The position numbers were made by a program, and so were the translations under genes. The notes under the pieces were generated by a model that was not told the origin of the DNA, made no database searches, and saw only the letters and a program-made list of their open reading frames with translations. A DNA stretch of 64,000 bases from Candidatus Rhabdochlamydia oedothoracis (GTDB lineage Bacteria; Chlamydiota; Chlamydiia; Chlamydiales; Rhabdochlamydiaceae), in assembly GCF_019453995.1 (NCBI RefSeq), contig NZ_CP075587.1:1815230-1879229 (forward strand), in the 5' to 3' direction. Of the stretch, positions 62,076 to 64,000 are shown in pieces. Positions within the stretch are counted from its first letter, which is position 1, and each line of letters opens with the position of its first letter.

Positions 62076-63181
62076 CTAGTGCCGATTCAAACGGCTAGCT
62101 TAATGGGATTTAAGTCAACGACTTGAAACTTGTCGTTTATCCTACATTTCAAAATATCTGTTATTTTCGGTATCTCTTCTAAGAAGAATCCTCTAATTGC
62201 CTGAAAAAAAGTCACCGACGTTTCGTAATATCGATTGTATACCGTCTTTTCCTTTAAGATCTTCCACAAGCGTTCAATAGGATTCAAATTCGGCGAATAA
62301 GGAGGGAGATAGTGCACTTTAATCCTAGAAGACATCAGAAACTCTTCTAGTTTCTTATTTTTGTTTGATCTTGCATTATCCAAAATTACATGAATAATTC
62401 GAGCCTCTGTCTGTTTTTCTAGCTTCTTGAAAAAATCGAGCATTGCATCGGCATCAACTGTCTTATATTCCTCTGTAAAAATCTTCATTCCTGTCAGGCA
62501 AAGAGCTCCAGCAAAATGCAATCGCAATTGTTTCCCGGATGTCTGCAAAGTCTTTTGAACGCCTTTTTTGATCCATCCACATACGGCTTGGGACTGATGT
62601 TCAGGATGCACAGCATCTATGAAATAGATCTCTTCATCAGGGTTTAAGGTCTCCTTTAAAGCCCTATATTGTTCTATGAAAATTCGTTGTTTTTCAGGAT
62701 CTAATTTCCCAGGAATCTTTTTAGGACGTTTATAAACAAATCCGTGCTGTATGAGCCAATCTGTCATGCCACTTCGGGAATATTTTATCCCATATTGCTC
62801 ATGCACATAAGCTATGATCCCTTTGACTTTAAGATAGGTCTTTTCCTGTAGGTGTTTTAGTAGAGACTCTTTTTGGTCTTGTGAAAGTTTTGATTTGCTA
62901 CCGCCTCGAGGGCTACTTCCAGTTTTATTTTCGGAATCATATTCTCTGAGGTATTTCTGAACAGTGATAGGGCTTATCCGGAGTGTTTTAGCAAGATTTT
63001 TTGTTGAGATACCCTCATCATAGCCCAAAATTACACAAAGCCTATTCCGTTCAGAATAGTCTTTTGGATGCTTTAACTTGTGTTCTAAGTCAGCTCTCTG
63101 GCTAGGGATCAGTTTTTTCATACTCAATAGCTTAACACAAAACAAAATATTTTTCTATACGATTGAATCGGAACCACTATA
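62076..63181 (-). mobile_element. IS630-family element B (parent of MITE-B)
   Basis: About 1.1 kb with imperfect inverted repeats (CTAGTGCCGATTCAAACGG at the left, complement of AGTGGTTCCGATTCAATCG at the right), TA at the flanks. Left 80 bases and right 30 bases match the two halves of MITE-B. One intact transposase gene. Confidence 0.88.
62087..63121 (-). CDS. IS630-family transposase B
   Basis: 344 residues from the ATG at 63121. N-terminal helix-turn-helix with KNLAKTLRISPITVQKYLRE, then the winged-helix HEQYGIKYSRSGMTDWL. The DDE core has IYFIDAVHPEH (Asp), HVILDNARSNKNKK (Asp) and YSPNLNPIERLWKILKE (Glu). Unlike IS630 A, it is one continuous frame. The last 16 codons lie inside the terminal region shared with MITE-B. 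Confidence 0.92.
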   Translation of the reverse strand: MKKLIPSQRADLEHKLKHPKDYSERNRLCVILGYDEGISTKNLAKTLRISPITVQKYLREYDSENKTGSSPRGGSKSKLSQDQKESLLKHLQEKTYLKVKGIIAYVHEQYGIKYSRSGMTDWLIQHGFVYKRPKKIPGKLDPEKQRIFIEQYRALKETLNPDEEIYFIDAVHPEHQSQAVCGWIKKGVQKTLQTSGKQLRLHFAGALCLTGMKIFTEEYKTVDADAMLDFFKKLEKQTEARIIHVILDNARSNKNKKLEEFLMSSRIKVHYLPPYSPNLNPIERLWKILKEKTVYNRYYETSVTFFQAIRGFFLEEIPKITDILKCRINDKFQVVDLNPIKLAV

Positions 63182-63233
63182 GATGCCTTTGCAAGCATGC
63201 AAGAATGTTTAATTCCTGCATGCAATATAGCGT

Positions 63234-63626
63234 TTAGATTACTTGGGAAAAAGAAGAACTCTCTTCTACTTGAGGTTTAGCAACTGTGTCACCAATTATG
63301 ATCATGACTCGTTCTTTTGTTATAGGAAGAGTTTCTTCTTTTAAACAATCAAAGAGCTTAGAAACACAATCTTGAACTGCTTGATCTAATTTTTGAAGCT
63401 GTGTTTCATTTGGGAATGTTATTTCCCTATTAAGAGGGTCAAATACAACAGATCCGTCTTGGTTAGCTTTATTAATGTTAAATTTTGCTCCATTATTTTC
63501 CCAAAATCGTATAACCATCTTTTTTGTTTCAGGGCATTCTGGATAAAAATTGTCTGCTGTTCCATTACAAGCAGATGTAGAAATGTTATGTATGCGGCAA
63601 ACGTCTTGAAAAGCTGAAATAGACAT
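63234..63626 (-). CDS. Hypothetical protein, 130 residues
   Basis: No domain recognised. Soluble, with three cysteines in the first 35 residues (VCRIHNISTSACNG, YPECPET). The start ATG at 63626 has AGGAAGG upstream on the coding strand, a good ribosome site, which supports a real gene. The 3' end is 52 bases from IS630 B. Lineage-specific as far as I can tell. Confidence 0.6.
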   Translation of the reverse strand: MSISAFQDVCRIHNISTSACNGTADNFYPECPETKKMVIRFWENNGAKFNINKANQDGSVVFDPLNREITFPNETQLQKLDQAVQDCVSKLFDCLKEETLPITKERVMIIIGDTVAKPQVEESSSFSQVI

Positions 63627-63679
63627 ACTTACCTTCCTATTTTTTTGATTAAAAGGTCGTTTTCAAGCAATAAAACCAG

Positions 63680-63740
63680 ATATCAATTAAATATTTATTT
63701 TTCAATCGAAAATTGAAAATCAATTAAATATTTATTTTAA
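63680..63740. repeat. Direct repeat upstream of the 130-residue gene
   Basis: ATCAATTAAATATTTATTT occurs twice, about 39 bases apart, with an inverted repeat (TTTTCAATCGAAAATTGAAAA) between them. It lies 55-115 bases upstream of the gene start, where a regulator could bind. No known operator is recognised. Confidence 0.5.
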
Positions 63741-63903
63741 GTTAACCTTAAGATTTTGGGAAGGAGCACTATTTTTTAATATAGGAAGTATGTTCTACAG
63801 TAAAACTATCCTTAGGAAAATAACAGGGCCAACGCATGAAGATTTTTCTTGATAATTGAGAGATAAAAAATGATTCTGGCTCCTTTTTCATAAGGAGTAT
63901 AAA

Positions 63904-64000
63904 ATGGAAGGATTCATTCATTCTTCATCTATTATGATGCATTTTTCGAAATTACCAGACCCAAGAAAGACGCGCAATCAACTATATAGCCTTCATGATA
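63904..64000 (+). CDS. ISAs1-family transposase, N-terminal start (cut by window end)
   Basis: ATG at 63904 after AAGGAG; reads HFSKLPDPRKTRNQLYSLHD, the conserved start of ISAs1/H-repeat transposases (the DPR motif before the GADSW region). It differs from the ISAs1 remnants at 10906 and 19744 and may belong to an intact element that continues beyond the window. Confidence 0.75.
   Translation, partial: MEGFIHSSSIMMHFSKLPDPRKTRNQLYSLHD

Overview
This window is an AT-rich piece of chromosome from an obligate intracellular chlamydia-like bacterium (order Chlamydiales). A Rhabdochlamydia- or Simkania-type relative fits better than Chlamydia itself, because roughly 30% of the window is insertion-sequence (IS) DNA. 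The chlamydial assignment rests on an ATP/ADP translocase (NTT), two OppA-like peptide binders, leucine dehydrogenase, and gene neighbourhoods that match from memory those of Chlamydia trachomatis: rodA/birA/nifU/nifS/gpmA/pseudouridine synthase; DUF47/pit; sppA/polA/coaE/rho; dnaB/mnmG/lplA.

Layout. 1-0.3 kb: tail of a TraB/GumN gene. 0.35-2.55 kb: a MITE split by an IS30, then an IS5-type element. 2.55-5.2 kb: small lipoprotein, hypothetical, rodA, birA. 5.2-7.1 kb: an IS630 inside an IS5 inside an IS30 remnant. 7.1-9.7 kb: overlapping gpmA-nifS-nifU operon. 9.7-11.4 kb: higA stub, truncated IS110, ISAs1 and IS30 debris. 11.5-14.35 kb: pseudouridine synthase, then DUF47-pit phosphate uptake. 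14.4-16.3 kb: IS110 in debris. 16.3-18.1 kb: OppA-like binder. 18.3-20.6 kb: IS3, IS30, IS5 and ISAs1 debris. 20.7-25.7 kb: potD, epmB, argS, ldh. 26.2-31.6 kb: tsaE, engB and dnaQ group, pgk, ntt. 31.7-33 kb: IS debris. 33-36.3 kb: msrA, MauE-like, dedA, pgsA, mscS. 36.4-42.3 kb: sppA, polA, coaE, rho. 42.7-45.2 kb: IS30/IS5. 45.4-49.1 kb: second OppA-like gene with a 718-residue unknown. 49.2-51.5 kb: five-part IS nest. 51.9-59.1 kb: wHTH-like protein, tRNA-Ser, dnaB, a 29-residue DUF1713 protein, mnmG, lplA, a small membrane protein and an SdpA/SdpB-like pair. 59.1-63.2 kb: M23 peptidase pseudogene broken by a MITE, more IS debris, and an IS630 with its own MITE. 63.2-64 kb: hypothetical gene and the start of an ISAs1 transposase.

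The host genes are mostly housekeeping (replication, transcription termination, tRNA modification, glycolysis, Fe-S related, cofactor attachment) plus host-scavenging transport (NTT, Pit, OppA, PotD). Mobile DNA is confined almost entirely to the gaps between them. Four 1140-bp IS30 copies encode identical transposases, so this family is recent. The IS5-type copies are all damaged. Two MITE families are present. One is clearly an internal-deletion derivative of the IS630 at 62.1-63.2 kb; the other has no autonomous partner here.
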